Below, in pieces: positions 56,115 through 64,000 of a DNA stretch of 64,000 nt. A model generated the notes under the pieces. That model searched no databases. It was not told the origin of the DNA and was given only the letters and a program-made list of their open reading frames with translations. Made by a program: the position numbers and the translations under genes. Positions within the stretch are counted from its first letter, which is position 1. Each line of letters begins with the position of its first letter. The DNA lies in assembly GCA_028284675.1 (NCBI GenBank), contig JANQRI010000019.1:1-64000 (forward strand). Reading direction: 5' to 3'. The DNA comes from Gammaproteobacteria bacterium (GTDB lineage: Bacteria; Pseudomonadota; Gammaproteobacteria; HTCC5015).

Positions 56115-56243
56115 AGGATTTGTAACCCGCCGTTTGAATACGGCGATAAAAGTTAAGTAAACAGTGCTGGTGTAGCGGGGTGTCGCAGGCGTAGGGTAGA
56201 CTCGCAGATTTTTGCTCCTGCAAAATCTGCATTCCCGCCATCC

Positions 56244-56294
56244 GACCTCCATGGATGGAGGGAGTGCAATAAGATTGTAGGAACAATCTTTGCC
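56244..56294 (+). repeat. 51-bp nested palindromic module in repeat unit 3
   Basis: Identical to the insert in unit 1 and in the same position, so either the 189-bp unit was duplicated after insertion or both were made at the same target. Confidence 0.85.
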
Positions 56295-56552
56295 ATGGCG
56301 GTCAGGATTTGTAACTCGCCGATTGAATGCGGGGATAAAAGTTAAGTAAACAGTGCTGGTATAGCGGGGCGCTGCAGGCGCAAGGTAGACGCGGATTTGT
56401 AATCCGTTAATGAAGAGAACGAGTAATTAAAGATATAGAATATTGATATCGCAATGCTGGCGTAGCGGGGCGCCGCAGGCGCAAGGTAGGCAAGGATTTG
56501 TAATCCGCTGGAAAGCATTAGGTGTAAAAGAATAAAATTTTGATGTCACAGT

Positions 56553-56628
56553 GCTGGCGTAGCTCAGTTGGTAGAGCAGCGGATTTGTAATCCGCCGGTC
56601 GGGGGTTCGAATCCTCTCGCCAGCTCCA
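56553..56628 (+). tRNA. tRNA-Thr (anticodon UGU)
   Basis: 76 bases including an encoded CCA. Acceptor stem GCTGGCG/CGCCAGC, D arm AGCTCAGTTGGTAGAGC, anticodon stem GCGGA/TCCGC around loop TTTGTAA (UGU reads ACA), variable loop, and T arm CGGGGGTTCGAATCCTCTCG are all intact. It is followed by a strong terminator and preceded by five broken copies of itself. Its 3' half is repeated at 58843-58979, marking it as an integration target. Confidence 0.95.
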
Positions 56629-56630
56629 AT

Positions 56631-56669
56631 TCATAAAAAAGCCCCCTGAATAGGGGGCTTTTTTTATGA
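56631..56669 (+). terminator. Rho-independent terminator of tRNA-Thr
   Basis: Stem AAGCCCCCT/AGGGGGCTT, extended by A and T runs on both sides, with a GAAT loop. It lies 3 bases past the CCA. Confidence 0.9.
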
Positions 56670-56705
56670 ATCAGATCTGATGTAAGAGGATGAGAACCTT
56701 GATTT

Positions 56706-56850
56706 GACGACCGCCATGGATAGTGGAAGTGCAGAGAACGCATGGAGCAGTTCTCTGCCAAAAACGCCGGGAGCGTTTTTGAACTTCGTCGCATAAGCGA
56801 TGAAGGCCCGAAGGGTGGAAGATGCAGCCATGAATCATCTTTTCGGGCGC
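56706..56850 (+). repeat. Cluster of palindromic hairpin modules
   Basis: Begins with the module frame ACCGCCATGGATAGTGGAAG and its stem GCAGAGAAC/GTTCTCTGC (56731-56758). It continues with AAAAACGC/GCGTTTTT (56760-56780, loop CGGGA), CTTCGTCGC/GCGATGAAG (56784-56805, one mispair) and a nested pair CCCGAA/TTCGGG enclosing AAGATG/CATCTT (56807-56847). No gene. Confidence 0.75.
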
Positions 56851-56877
56851 GCCAAAATTCATAAGGTGCTATGACGG

Positions 56878-57387
56878 CTACGAGGATTCCAAAGTTTCAT
56901 TGCAGGTATTTAAAACAAACGATATCAACGATTCATTCAAGTGATAGCCGTGATCAAGTAATTTTTTTATCAGAGGGGCCGCGGCAGGAACCAGGTTTTC
57001 CTGTTTCGCCTTGATGAGAACATATAAACTACCAATGCATTGAATACCTTCACGACCGGCGACAGTTCGGGCGGCTTTTTCGTCAATAATGGCAACCGCA
57101 TTCAACTCTATTGCCAAAGCGATAGCTTCAGCTTCTCCCAAATCCAATACTTGAGCTAAAGTTTCACATCGGGATACGTCTGCCACTGGTTTTTCTTTCA
57201 GAATGCGATTTGATAGCGCAGCGGCAATTTCATCCGCCATCGGTTTTGATATATCGTCCAAACATTCTTTAATAACTGCGGGTGGAACGAAGACTTCTTC
57301 AAACAGCTTATTTAATACAGGTAACAAATCCATCACCGCTAAGGCAATCAAGGGGCTTGCATCGCTAACAACAATGGTAGGCTTCAA
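56878..57387 (-). CDS. PIN-like DUF3368 toxin
   Basis: 169 aa. The DUF3368/PIN-fold pattern is present: VVSDASPLIALA at the start (first acidic residue), VPPAVIKECL, LDLGEAEAIALAIEL and AIIDEKAARTVA (later acidic residues), then GSLYVLIKAK. This family is regarded as VapC-like RNase toxins partnered by UPF0175 antitoxins. It overlaps its antitoxin by 4 bases. It lies within the tRNA-Thr island. Active residues appear intact. Confidence 0.85.
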   Translation of the reverse strand: MKPTIVVSDASPLIALAVMDLLPVLNKLFEEVFVPPAVIKECLDDISKPMADEIAAALSNRILKEKPVADVSRCETLAQVLDLGEAEAIALAIELNAVAIIDEKAARTVAGREGIQCIGSLYVLIKAKQENLVPAAAPLIKKLLDHGYHLNESLISFVLNTCNETLESS

Positions 57388-57704
57388 AACTGATCTAATT
57401 CCTGTTGCAGTTGATTCTCATCATAGCCAATTACTGATATGCCCAGAGCGCCTAAAATCCTGATGAATTCGTCCATGGGCATGCCGGCCAATTTTGCGGC
57501 TTTATTTAGCGATAATACCTCCTCCTGGTAGAGTTTTATCGCCAGCGATTTGTGTGCGCCCAGGTTGATCAAGGTTTCGTCAAAGGGAATATTTACCGTC
57601 AAAGGTGTTCCATTGCGAGTGATGACACTGATAACACCAGCCTCGGCTTCGGCCGCAAAAGAACCTATATTCTCTCGCAGCTCTCTGATACCGAAAGATT
57701 GCAT
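57384..57704 (-). CDS. Antitoxin: Phd-like N-terminus fused to UPF0175 domain
   Basis: 106 aa. Residues 1-44 (MQSFGIRELRENIGSFAAEA, then ITRNGTPLTVNIPFD) look like the Phd/YefM DNA-binding half. Residues 50-100 (LAIKLYQEEVLSLNKAAKLA, MPMDEFIRILGALGISV) are the UPF0175 helical domain that usually stands alone. An AGGAGG ribosome-binding site precedes the ATG, spaced close to it. First gene of the pair, likely autoregulating. The fusion would combine promoter binding and toxin binding in a single chain. Confidence 0.8.
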   Translation of the reverse strand: MQSFGIRELRENIGSFAAEAEAGVISVITRNGTPLTVNIPFDETLINLGAHKSLAIKLYQEEVLSLNKAAKLAGMPMDEFIRILGALGISVIGYDENQLQQELDQF

Positions 57705-57927
57705 AGGGAGCTACCTCCTGTTAAATGTGTACACAAATGATAGCACAAAATATAATATTTGCACCTAGGATGCTAAAATCCTTAATCTTTTAGAGGTATA
57801 GACTAAGGTCCATACCGGAGACATGGTTTACAGTTTCGGGGCAAAAGGGTTAAAGGCCGGTTCAACGCGGTCTTGATCCGCATCAAAAAATCCTAAATTA
57901 CACCGTAAATTATTTGGCTAGGCACAA

Positions 57928-58494
57928 CTATAAATACGGTTGAAGCCAACCTGGGATCATTAAGTTTCTATGCAATATACCGTCTCGATACGCGGCTATA
58001 GATTTATAATACTCACTGTTGTCGTATATATAAGTCAGATCACAAGCTTGTATATGAGTATGTAAATTCTCAAAGCTTCTGGGGTATCGGCGTTTAATAT
58101 CTTCTATCGGTATTGAGTGTCCGCCGTCGGCAATTCGAGCATTGACTCTCTCTGCACTGAGTTCTGCGCTTGATAGCGCTACATAGATTAATATGGTTTT
58201 AAACCCTGCTTCTTTCGCTTGTTTCAAATAGTTTAAGTATATTCGGCCCGAAATAGTTGACTCAACGATGAAGGAATTTTGCTGTTGTATATATAACCGA
58301 ACTTGCGCTATGGCCGCTTTGCCGGCAGCTAACTGTTCAGCGTCTATCGTTTGATAAGAGCCTGTGATCGAATTGGCAATAGCATCCGGGTCTATTACTT
58401 TCAGGAGCGGGTATTTTTTTGTGAGAATTTTCGTAAAAGTGGATTTGCCGGCACCATTAACACCGGCAACGAGAAACATCTGGGGCCTAGACAT
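57928..58494 (-). CDS. Zeta-toxin-like P-loop kinase
   Basis: 188 aa. Walker A GVNGAGKST is at residues 11-19, and IDPDAIAN and FIVESTISGR are the zeta-family motifs for substrate and catalytic Asp. RVNARIADGGHSIPIEDIKRRY is the segment with the phosphate-binding arginines. Zeta toxins phosphorylate UDP-N-acetylglucosamine. Chromosomal relatives of this size are less studied and could be plain kinases. It starts 6 bases after a 49-aa ORF, consistent with an antitoxin-toxin pair. Confidence 0.8.
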   Translation of the reverse strand: MSRPQMFLVAGVNGAGKSTFTKILTKKYPLLKVIDPDAIANSITGSYQTIDAEQLAAGKAAIAQVRLYIQQQNSFIVESTISGRIYLNYLKQAKEAGFKTILIYVALSSAELSAERVNARIADGGHSIPIEDIKRRYPRSFENLHTHIQACDLTYIYDNSEYYKSIAAYRDGILHRNLMIPGWLQPYL

Positions 58495-58500
58495 GGTGTT

Positions 58501-58650
58501 TTATTTTGGTTTTTTGGATACTGCCCGTGTTTTCTTTGCTTCTTCGTATGCTTGTTTGCCTAAACGATTCCGCCCTTCTACTGATTCCAATTCTTCGGCC
58601 AGTTTTTCTGCCTCCAAATTAGCCGGGCTTTGGGGTTTATGCTTGTTCAT
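58501..58650 (-). CDS. 49-aa charged protein, probable antitoxin of the zeta-like kinase
   Basis: Complete small frame from ATG (58648-58650) to TAA (58501-58503), with GAGG about 8 bases upstream. The product is highly charged and helical (NLEAEKLAEELESVEGRNRL, then ending KKTRAVSKKPK). Position, size and spacing fit the small antitoxin expected ahead of a zeta-like toxin. It has no sequence resemblance that I can claim to the epsilon antitoxin. Confidence 0.65.
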   Translation of the reverse strand: MNKHKPQSPANLEAEKLAEELESVEGRNRLGKQAYEEAKKTRAVSKKPK

Positions 58651-58842
58651 GCTGATTACCTCATGTTACCAATGAATTTTATTATACCGGACTATTCTCA
58701 TATTCGGTATGTGATTTAGTTGCGCTAATTTTGTGTTGAAATGAAAATCTATGAGCTGTAAGTCATTGATTATTTAACTACGGTTAAAAGTGAGAAAATG
58801 TCATAAGTGACTGATTGTGTAATAAATAATTATTTAAGATTC

Positions 58843-58979
58843 GATTTGTAATCCGCCGGTCGGGGGTTCGAAAAAATCGTAGGGAACGATTTTTCGCGAG
58901 CGTAGTGCGAAATGCAAAAATGCGTTGAGCATTAATGATGAGCGCATGGAGGCGCCGAGTAATCCTCTCGCCAGTTCCA
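58843..58979 (+). pseudogene. Split copy of the tRNA-Thr 3' half (island right end)
   Basis: 58843-58872 repeats 30 bases of the tRNA (anticodon loop to T loop) without change. 58961-58979 repeats the rest through CCA with one C-to-T change. An 88-base insert at 58873-58960 separates them. Read with tRNA-Thr at 56553, it marks the right attachment-site copy of a 2.2-kb island. Confidence 0.85.
58873..58960 (+). repeat. Hairpin insert in the T loop of the tRNA-Thr remnant
   Basis: Contains AAAATCGT/ACGATTTT around an AGGGA loop, TCGC/GCGA, and a longer imperfect palindrome from ATGCAAAAATGCG to the GGCGCC near the end. It belongs to the same style of module as 56760-56780. Confidence 0.75.
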
Positions 58980-59356
58980 AATTCCTTAAAGTATTTACCT
59001 TAAGGGCTTCCTCAGCTCATAGCTTTTTCAGCTTGGCATATTCCGATTCAGGTGACTTCAGTATCTTCGCTTCAGGCGCTTCCAGGTCTCCATATCCGGT
59101 TTTCCATATAAAAGTACCATTTGATAATTTGTTTTTATATTGGATCGTTGGGTTGGCTTTTGTATTGCTGCACAAACTGTCATAAAAATTTAAACAATAT
59201 AGCCGGATAATTGCGAATAGGATGCCCAGGCACAATTGCGTTATAAATAATTTGACTGATAATTAGAAGTGGATTGTAAATAATCAGGAATAACAAGCAG
59301 CGTAAAGCCTGATCCGCTGTATTCGGGTATTTCACCAGCTAAAAAGAGGAGTCGTT
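58980..59356. other. AT-rich region before the phosphoketolase operon
   Basis: 377 bases just outside the tRNA-Thr remnant. A minus-strand frame at 59017-59235 (72 aa, ending APEAKILKSPESEYAKLKKL) could be the tail of a decayed gene but has no ribosome-binding site or recognised family. The right third must hold the promoter of the phosphoketolase operon, with GAGGAG just before its ATG. Confidence 0.35.
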
Positions 59357-61738
59357 ATGACCGCAGGGCCGCTCTCGTCTGAAGAGTTGCAAAAAATTCA
59401 TGCCTATTGGCGTGCCAGCAATTATCTGGCTGCGGGTATGATCTACTTGCGGGACAATCCGCTGCTAAAAGAACCGTTGCAACCGCAGCATATCAAGCAC
59501 CGGTTATTGGGTCACTGGGGCGCATCGCCGGCGTTGAGTTTTTGTTACGTGCACCTGAACCGGATCATCAACCGGCACGATCAGAATATGATCTTCGTAG
59601 CGGGGCCCGGCCACGGTGCGCCCGGAGTGCTGGGGCCGGTGTACCTGGAAGGCACTTATTCGGAGATCTACCCGGACAAGAGCCAGGATGCGGAGGGTAT
59701 GCAGAAGTTCTTTAAGCAGTTTTCCTTCCCGGGCCATATTGGCAGTCACTGCACACCGGAGACACCGGGTTCCATACATGAGGGCGGCGAGCTGGGTTAC
59801 AGCGTGTCGCATGCCTATGGGGCTGCGTTCGACAACCCGGATTTGATCGTTGCCGTCGCGGTTGGCGACGGTGAGGCGGAAACGGGGCCGCTGGCAACGT
59901 CCTGGCATTCTAATAAGTTTCTCAATCCGATTCGCGATGGTGCTGTGTTGCCGATCCTGAACCTGAACGGCTATAAGATTGCGAACCCGACTTTACTGTC
60001 GCGCATCTCCGAGAATGAGCTGGAGAGCTTGTTTCGTGGCTACGGCTATACGCCATATATCGTTGCCGGCGATGATCCGCAGATCATGCACCAGAAAATG
60101 GCGGCTACCATGGATGAATGCATCGCTCAGATCCATGCTATTCAGCAAGAAGCACGCAGCAGTGGTGTCGCGCAGCGCCCCCGATGGCCAATGATTATCC
60201 TGCGAACGCCGAAGGGTTGGACCGGGCCGCAAGAAGTGGATGGGCATAAGGTGGAAGGCTACTGGCGATCTCATCAGGTCCCGATGGGAAGTATGCATCA
60301 GAGCGAACAGCACCGCGAGCAGCTGGTGGCGTGGATGAGAAGCTACCGACCCGAGGAGTTGTTTGACGAGCACGGTGCGTTGATCCCGGAACTCAAAGCT
60401 TTGGCACCCAAGGGGCCGCGGCGCATGAGTGATAATCCGATCGCCAATGGCGGCCGCTTGCGGCGCGAACTGCGCATGCCGGATTTTCGTGATTACGCGG
60501 TGCAGTTTGATAAGCCCGGCACTGTGGAGGCTGAGAACACTTATCCGCTGGGTGAATTTATGCGTGATATTATGCGCCGGAATCCGGACAACTTCCGTGT
60601 ATTTGGGCCTGATGAAACGGCTTCCAACCGCCTGCAGGCACTGTACGAGGCGACCGGCAAGACCTGGCTTGGCGATTACCTGCCCGAGGATAAAGACGGC
60701 GGTCAGCTTTCTCCCGACGGGCGGGTGATGGAGATGCTCAGCGAGCACACGTTGCACGGCTGGTTGGAAGGTTATCTGTTATCCGGCCGGCACGGCTTGT
60801 TTCATACTTACGAGGCGTTTGCCCATGTCATTGATTCGATGTTTAATCAGCACGCCAAGTGGTTGGACATCTCTCGCAATCACGTGCCTTGGCGGGCGCC
60901 GGTGTCGTCATTGAATATCCTGCTGTCATCGCTGGTCTGGCGGCAGGACCACAACGGCTTCAGCCATCAGGACCCGGGCTTCATCGATTTGGTGACCAAC
61001 AAGAGCCCGAGTGTGGTTCGGGTGTATTTTCCGCCCGACGTTAACACGCTGTTGTCGATCGGCAATCACTGCCTGCGCAGTACTGACTATGTGAACGTCA
61101 TTGTGGCCGACAAACAGAAGCATCTGCAGTATCTTTCGATGCCGGACGCGATTGCGCACTGCACTAAAGGCCTTGGGATCTGGGAGTGGGCGAGTAACGA
61201 TGATCGTGGGGTGAAGCCGGATGATCCGGATGTGGTAATGGCCTGCTGCGGCGATATCAGTACAATGGAATCACTGGCGGCAACAGCGATCCTGCGCGAG
61301 ACATTTCCCGAGCTGCGGGTGCGCTTTGTCAATGTGGTTGATCTGATGCGGTTGCACCCGGCCGAGGAACACCCCCATGGTTTGACGGACTGGGACTTCA
61401 ATACCTTGTTTACACCGGACAAGCCGATTATCTTCAACTTTCACGGTTACCCGTGGTTGATTCACAAGCTGGTCTACCGTCGCAGCAACCAAGAGCGCAT
61501 CCACGTTCGCGGCTATAAAGAAGAAGGCAATATCAATACGCCGCTCGAGCTTGCGATCCTTAACGAGATCGATCGTTTCCATCTGGTCATCGACGTGATC
61601 AACCGGGTGCCTAAGCTGGGTTCAAATGCGGCCTATGTTAAGGAGCGGATGAAGAACGCGATCATCGATAACCTGGACTATGCGCATACACACGGGATTG
61701 ATAAACCTGAGATAACAAACTGGAGCTGGCCATACTGA
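59357..61738 (+). CDS. xfp: Xylulose-5-phosphate/fructose-6-phosphate phosphoketolase
   Basis: 793 aa, normal length. Thiamine diphosphate-dependent. It has [36 protein letters not shown], the TPP/Mg motif [19 protein letters not shown] and later [17 protein letters not shown]. It splits xylulose-5-P or fructose-6-P with phosphate into acetyl phosphate and a C3 or C4 sugar phosphate. It has a strong ribosome-binding site (GAGGAG). First gene of an operon with glgP (1 base apart) and tal. Base composition is more GC-rich than the island just upstream. Confidence 0.97.
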   Translation: MTAGPLSSEELQKIHAYWRASNYLAAGMIYLRDNPLLKEPLQPQHIKHRLLGHWGASPALSFCYVHLNRIINRHDQNMIFVAGPGHGAPGVLGPVYLEGTYSEIYPDKSQDAEGMQKFFKQFSFPGHIGSHCTPETPGSIHEGGELGYSVSHAYGAAFDNPDLIVAVAVGDGEAETGPLATSWHSNKFLNPIRDGAVLPILNLNGYKIANPTLLSRISENELESLFRGYGYTPYIVAGDDPQIMHQKMAATMDECIAQIHAIQQEARSSGVAQRPRWPMIILRTPKGWTGPQEVDGHKVEGYWRSHQVPMGSMHQSEQHREQLVAWMRSYRPEELFDEHGALIPELKALAPKGPRRMSDNPIANGGRLRRELRMPDFRDYAVQFDKPGTVEAENTYPLGEFMRDIMRRNPDNFRVFGPDETASNRLQALYEATGKTWLGDYLPEDKDGGQLSPDGRVMEMLSEHTLHGWLEGYLLSGRHGLFHTYEAFAHVIDSMFNQHAKWLDISRNHVPWRAPVSSLNILLSSLVWRQDHNGFSHQDPGFIDLVTNKSPSVVRVYFPPDVNTLLSIGNHCLRSTDYVNVIVADKQKHLQYLSMPDAIAHCTKGLGIWEWASNDDRGVKPDDPDVVMACCGDISTMESLAATAILRETFPELRVRFVNVVDLMRLHPAEEHPHGLTDWDFNTLFTPDKPIIFNFHGYPWLIHKLVYRRSNQERIHVRGYKEEGNINTPLELAILNEIDRFHLVIDVINRVPKLGSNAAYVKERMKNAIIDNLDYAHTHGIDKPEITNWSWPY

Positions 61739-61739
61739 T

Positions 61740-63545
61740 ATGTGGAATCCTGCTATAAATGATGCGACTGTTGCTTATTTCTCGATGGAAATTGGCCTGA
61801 AGTCCGATCTTCCCACCTACAGCGGCGGGCTGGGTGCGCTGGCCGGTGATACCATTTCCGCTGCCGCGGACCTGGGCGTGCCGATGACAGCTGTCACCCT
61901 GTTGTATCGCAAGGGCTATTTCTCACAGCGTTTGGATGAGCACGGTCAGCAACAGGTTGATGACGTCGTTTGGAACCCCGCTGATTTACTCGTTGAGTTG
62001 CCGGCCCGTTGCGATGTAAAGGTGGCCGGAAGACAGGTCGTGTTGCGAGCCTGGCAGCTGAATATTAACGGCGCCAGCGGCCATGTTGTGCCGGTTTATT
62101 TCCTCGATGCCGATTTGCCGGAAAACGACGAGAGCGATCGTGCGTTGACCGATCGTCTCTACGGTGGCGATGATCGTTACCGGCTTTCCCAGGAACTCTT
62201 ACTCGGTGTTGGCGGTGTGCGAATGTTGCAAGCCCTGGGCTATGATAACCTGACACGCTATCACATGAATGAGGGTCATGCGGCATTGCTTACCCTGCAA
62301 CTGCTGCGCGATGAGGCGAACAAACACGGGCGCAAGACGATCATTCAAGCGGACTTCGAAGCTGTGCATGATCGCTGCGTATTCACCACGCATACGCCGG
62401 TACCGGCCGGCCATGATCAGTTTCCGATCGAACTCGTTGACGAGATCATCGGCACGGACGGCGAATTCCATGTGGATTTTCGCGACACTTATGCTGTCGA
62501 TATGGTCGAACGTATTTTCCAGGCTGACGCGGGGATGGCTGAACGCATGAGAGACTTGGTCAAGCCCGGGATCTGCCTGAACATGACTTACCTCGCGTTG
62601 AACCTGAGCCGTTACGTAAACGGCGTGGCGAAGAAGCATGGCGAAGTGTCGCGTGCTATGTTTTCCGGTTACGAAATCGATGCGATCACCAATGGCGTCC
62701 ATGTGAAAAGCTGGGCTTCCGACTATATGCATGAGCTGTTCGATCGTTTTATTCCGGATTGGCGTAAGGATAGTTTCAGCTTACGCTCTGCGTTGAGTAT
62801 CCCGATTAGTGCTCTGCGGGCCGCCCACCGCAAGGCAAAGCTGGATCTGATGGGAATTGTCAAAGATCGCAGCGGCGTGGTTATGGACCCGGACTTATTA
62901 ACGATTGGTTTTGCCCGCCGTGCGGCAACCTATAAACGCGCCGACCTGTTGTTCCACGATCTCGAACGGTTAAAAGAAATCGCAAGGAGCAGAGGCGGAC
63001 TCCAGATTATTTATGCGGGTAAGGCGCATCCGAAAGATCAGCCTGGACAGGCAATGATCCGGCATATTGTTGAACTAGGAAAACAGCTGGAGGGGCATAT
63101 CGCGGTTGTCTATCTGGAGAACTATAATCTGGATCTGGCCAAGCGCATGACCTCGGGAGTCGATATTTGGCTCAATACGCCGATGCCGCCCAATGAAGCG
63201 TCCGGCACCAGTGGTATGAAGGCAGCCCTGAATGCGACCCCGAACCTCAGCGTGCTGGACGGCTGGTGGATTGAAGGCTGTATTGAAGGTGTGACCGGTT
63301 GGGCGATCGGCAGGCTTGATGAAGATTTGAGTCGAGTACAGGATCCGTCTGTGCATGCGGAATCCCTGTATCATAAGCTCGGCGAAGTCATCATGCCGCT
63401 GTTCTATGATGATCCGATTAACTTCGCTCATGTAATGCGCAATTCGATTGCGTTGAACGGGGCGTTTTTCAACACCCATCGGATGGTGCATCAGTACGTG
63501 GTGAATGCCTATTTCTCCAGGGGTAATCACAACGGCAAGCATTAA
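61740..63545 (+). CDS. glgP: Alpha-glucan (glycogen) phosphorylase, short GT35 type
   Basis: 601 aa, the shorter type found in many bacteria and archaea rather than the 800-aa E. coli form. It begins [20 protein letters not shown] and carries [36 protein letters not shown] and the PLP-phosphate region [13 protein letters not shown]. It releases glucose-1-phosphate from glycogen or maltodextrin. Placed between phosphoketolase and transaldolase genes, it would feed stored glucan into the phosphoketolase route without spending ATP. Confidence 0.95.
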   Translation: MWNPAINDATVAYFSMEIGLKSDLPTYSGGLGALAGDTISAAADLGVPMTAVTLLYRKGYFSQRLDEHGQQQVDDVVWNPADLLVELPARCDVKVAGRQVVLRAWQLNINGASGHVVPVYFLDADLPENDESDRALTDRLYGGDDRYRLSQELLLGVGGVRMLQALGYDNLTRYHMNEGHAALLTLQLLRDEANKHGRKTIIQADFEAVHDRCVFTTHTPVPAGHDQFPIELVDEIIGTDGEFHVDFRDTYAVDMVERIFQADAGMAERMRDLVKPGICLNMTYLALNLSRYVNGVAKKHGEVSRAMFSGYEIDAITNGVHVKSWASDYMHELFDRFIPDWRKDSFSLRSALSIPISALRAAHRKAKLDLMGIVKDRSGVVMDPDLLTIGFARRAATYKRADLLFHDLERLKEIARSRGGLQIIYAGKAHPKDQPGQAMIRHIVELGKQLEGHIAVVYLENYNLDLAKRMTSGVDIWLNTPMPPNEASGTSGMKAALNATPNLSVLDGWWIEGCIEGVTGWAIGRLDEDLSRVQDPSVHAESLYHKLGEVIMPLFYDDPINFAHVMRNSIALNGAFFNTHRMVHQYVVNAYFSRGNHNGKH

Positions 63546-63568
63546 GCCGGAAACGGGAGGAGGGTAGC

Positions 63569-64000
63569 ATGTCTATTTTGGATCAACTGCGTGATATGAC
63601 CGTGGTCGTTGCCGATACCGGTGATATTCAGTCGATTGAAAAGTACCGGCCCAGAGACGCTACGACCAATCCGTCGCTGCTTTACAAAGCGGCACAAATA
63701 CCAAAATATAATTCATTGCTGCGCGATGCAATTGCGTTTGCCGGGCAAGGCGATATGGCCGTGCCCGAACGCATCGATGCTTGCATGGATAAGCTGGCGG
63801 TGAATTTTGGCACCGAGATTTTGAAAATCATTCCCGGACGCGTCTCGACGGAAGTCGATGCCCGGCTGTCGTTCGATACGCAAGGCACCATCGCGAAAGC
63901 GCGCCGTTTGATCGCACTTTACGAGTCTGCGGGCGTGAACAGGAGCCGGATATTGATCAAGACGGCGTCAACCTGGGAAGGGATTCGCGCCGCTGAGCAA
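63569..64000 (+). CDS. tal: Transaldolase, N-terminal 144 residues (cut by window edge)
   Basis: Starts at the ATG 63569 after a strong GGGAGGAGGG ribosome-binding site and is open to the last base. [19 protein letters not shown] and [14 protein letters not shown] are the classical TalB signatures. The Schiff-base lysine lies in [12 protein letters not shown] near residue 132. It interconverts sedoheptulose-7-P plus glyceraldehyde-3-P and erythrose-4-P plus fructose-6-P, recycling the erythrose-4-P made by phosphoketolase. Third gene of the operon, 23 bases after glgP. Confidence 0.95.
   Translation, partial: MSILDQLRDMTVVVADTGDIQSIEKYRPRDATTNPSLLYKAAQIPKYNSLLRDAIAFAGQGDMAVPERIDACMDKLAVNFGTEILKIIPGRVSTEVDARLSFDTQGTIAKARRLIALYESAGVNRSRILIKTASTWEGIRAAEQ

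Larger units (their letters stand above)
55839..56552 (+). repeat. Tandem array of five degenerate tRNA-Thr copies
   Basis: Units begin at 55839, 56028, 56166, 56355 and 56456, directly ahead of the real tRNA at 56553. Each has the tRNA 5' end (GCTGG.GTAGC), a replacement of the D arm (GGGGCG...GCAGGCG), and the anticodon arm GGATTTGTAA, usually with some flank. None has a T arm or acceptor 3' end, so none can be a functional tRNA. Unit lengths are 189, 138, 189, 101 and 97 bases. The first three contain palindromic modules between D arm and anticodon arm; the last two do not. The minus-strand open frame at 55815-56252 is a by-product of the repetition. Confidence 0.9.

Noticed and set aside
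55815..56252. 145-aa minus-strand frame with internal repeats
   Set aside because: It lies entirely in the tRNA-derived array; its repetition mirrors the DNA repeat, and it is interrupted in simpler units.
55839..56552. Possible CRISPR array
   Set aside because: Repeats are 97-189 bases, of unequal length and tRNA-like; there are no short uniform repeats with unique spacers and no cas genes.
56553..58979. Remnant prophage
   Set aside because: No phage structural, integrase or replication gene is visible; the content is only toxin-antitoxin genes.
58925..59185. 86-aa plus-strand frame
   Set aside because: Starts inside the hairpin insert of the tRNA remnant and has no ribosome-binding site or recognised family.
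59993..60757. 254-aa minus-strand frame inside the phosphoketolase gene
   Set aside because: Shadow frame in GC-rich coding sequence; phosphoketolase is unambiguous.

Overview
The window reads as a chromosomal segment of a gammaproteobacterium of middling GC content. Two kinds of evidence point there: the conserved neighbourhood mreBCD / gatCAB, and genes typical of that class (rsmJ, trhO, prmC-moeB, trxA-rho, birA-coaX-SPOR, an Mla-like lipid transporter, prc). Nothing in the sequence lets me name a genus. Genes are dense, with many 4-bp start/stop overlaps. There is one tRNA gene (Thr, UGU), no rRNA, no intact transposase or integrase, and no CRISPR array.

Layout. 0-10 kb: a left-edge gene tail, rsmJ, a membrane adenylate cyclase, mreBCD on the minus strand, then divergent gatC-gatA-gatB and a lone exbD/tolR-like gene. 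10-13 kb: an SDR-prmC-moeB-JAB operon in which the JAB protein has lost its metal ligands. 13-16 kb: two orphan low-complexity proteins. 16-21 kb: an SRPBCC-dienelactone hydrolase fusion, then rhomboid, GT2, nucleoside phosphorylase-like and spore-photoproduct-lyase-like radical SAM genes. 21-30 kb: a roughly 1000-aa orphan, an eIF2B-like protein, a mini flagellar-rod-like protein, an M48 protease, an SH3 protein, trhO and purD. 29-40 kb: a PQQ-type sugar dehydrogenase, rho, trxA, galE, a GNAT-like protein and an uncharacterised metabolic run (Cys-nucleophile hydrolase, methyltransferase, SdhA-like flavoprotein, SDR). 40-50 kb: an orphan histidine kinase, prc, an MCE/ABC lipid transporter with a TPR lipoprotein, a lytic transglycosylase, a nitroreductase and a GGDEF protein. 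51-55.7 kb: M61 peptidase, birA, coaX and a SPOR protein. 59.3 kb to the end: a phosphoketolase-glucan phosphorylase-transaldolase operon, which would link glycogen breakdown to the phosphoketolase/pentose phosphate route.

The most unusual part is 55.8-59.0 kb. Five degenerate tandem copies of the 5' half and anticodon arm of tRNA-Thr lie directly upstream of the real tRNA-Thr. Downstream, a 2.2-kb toxin-antitoxin island is closed by a second copy of the tRNA 3' half, which is split in its T loop by an 88-bp hairpin insert. The pseudo-tRNA copies, this insert and a 146-bp MITE copy at 12.9 kb all carry related palindromic modules. Where the module copies align, the frame and loop are constant and the stems vary with compensating changes. 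In two units one module sits exactly inside the central palindrome of another. Two further inverted-repeat elements (a MITE family with three copies, and a 302-bp element abutting the coaX stop codon) add to the picture of small non-autonomous mobile DNA.
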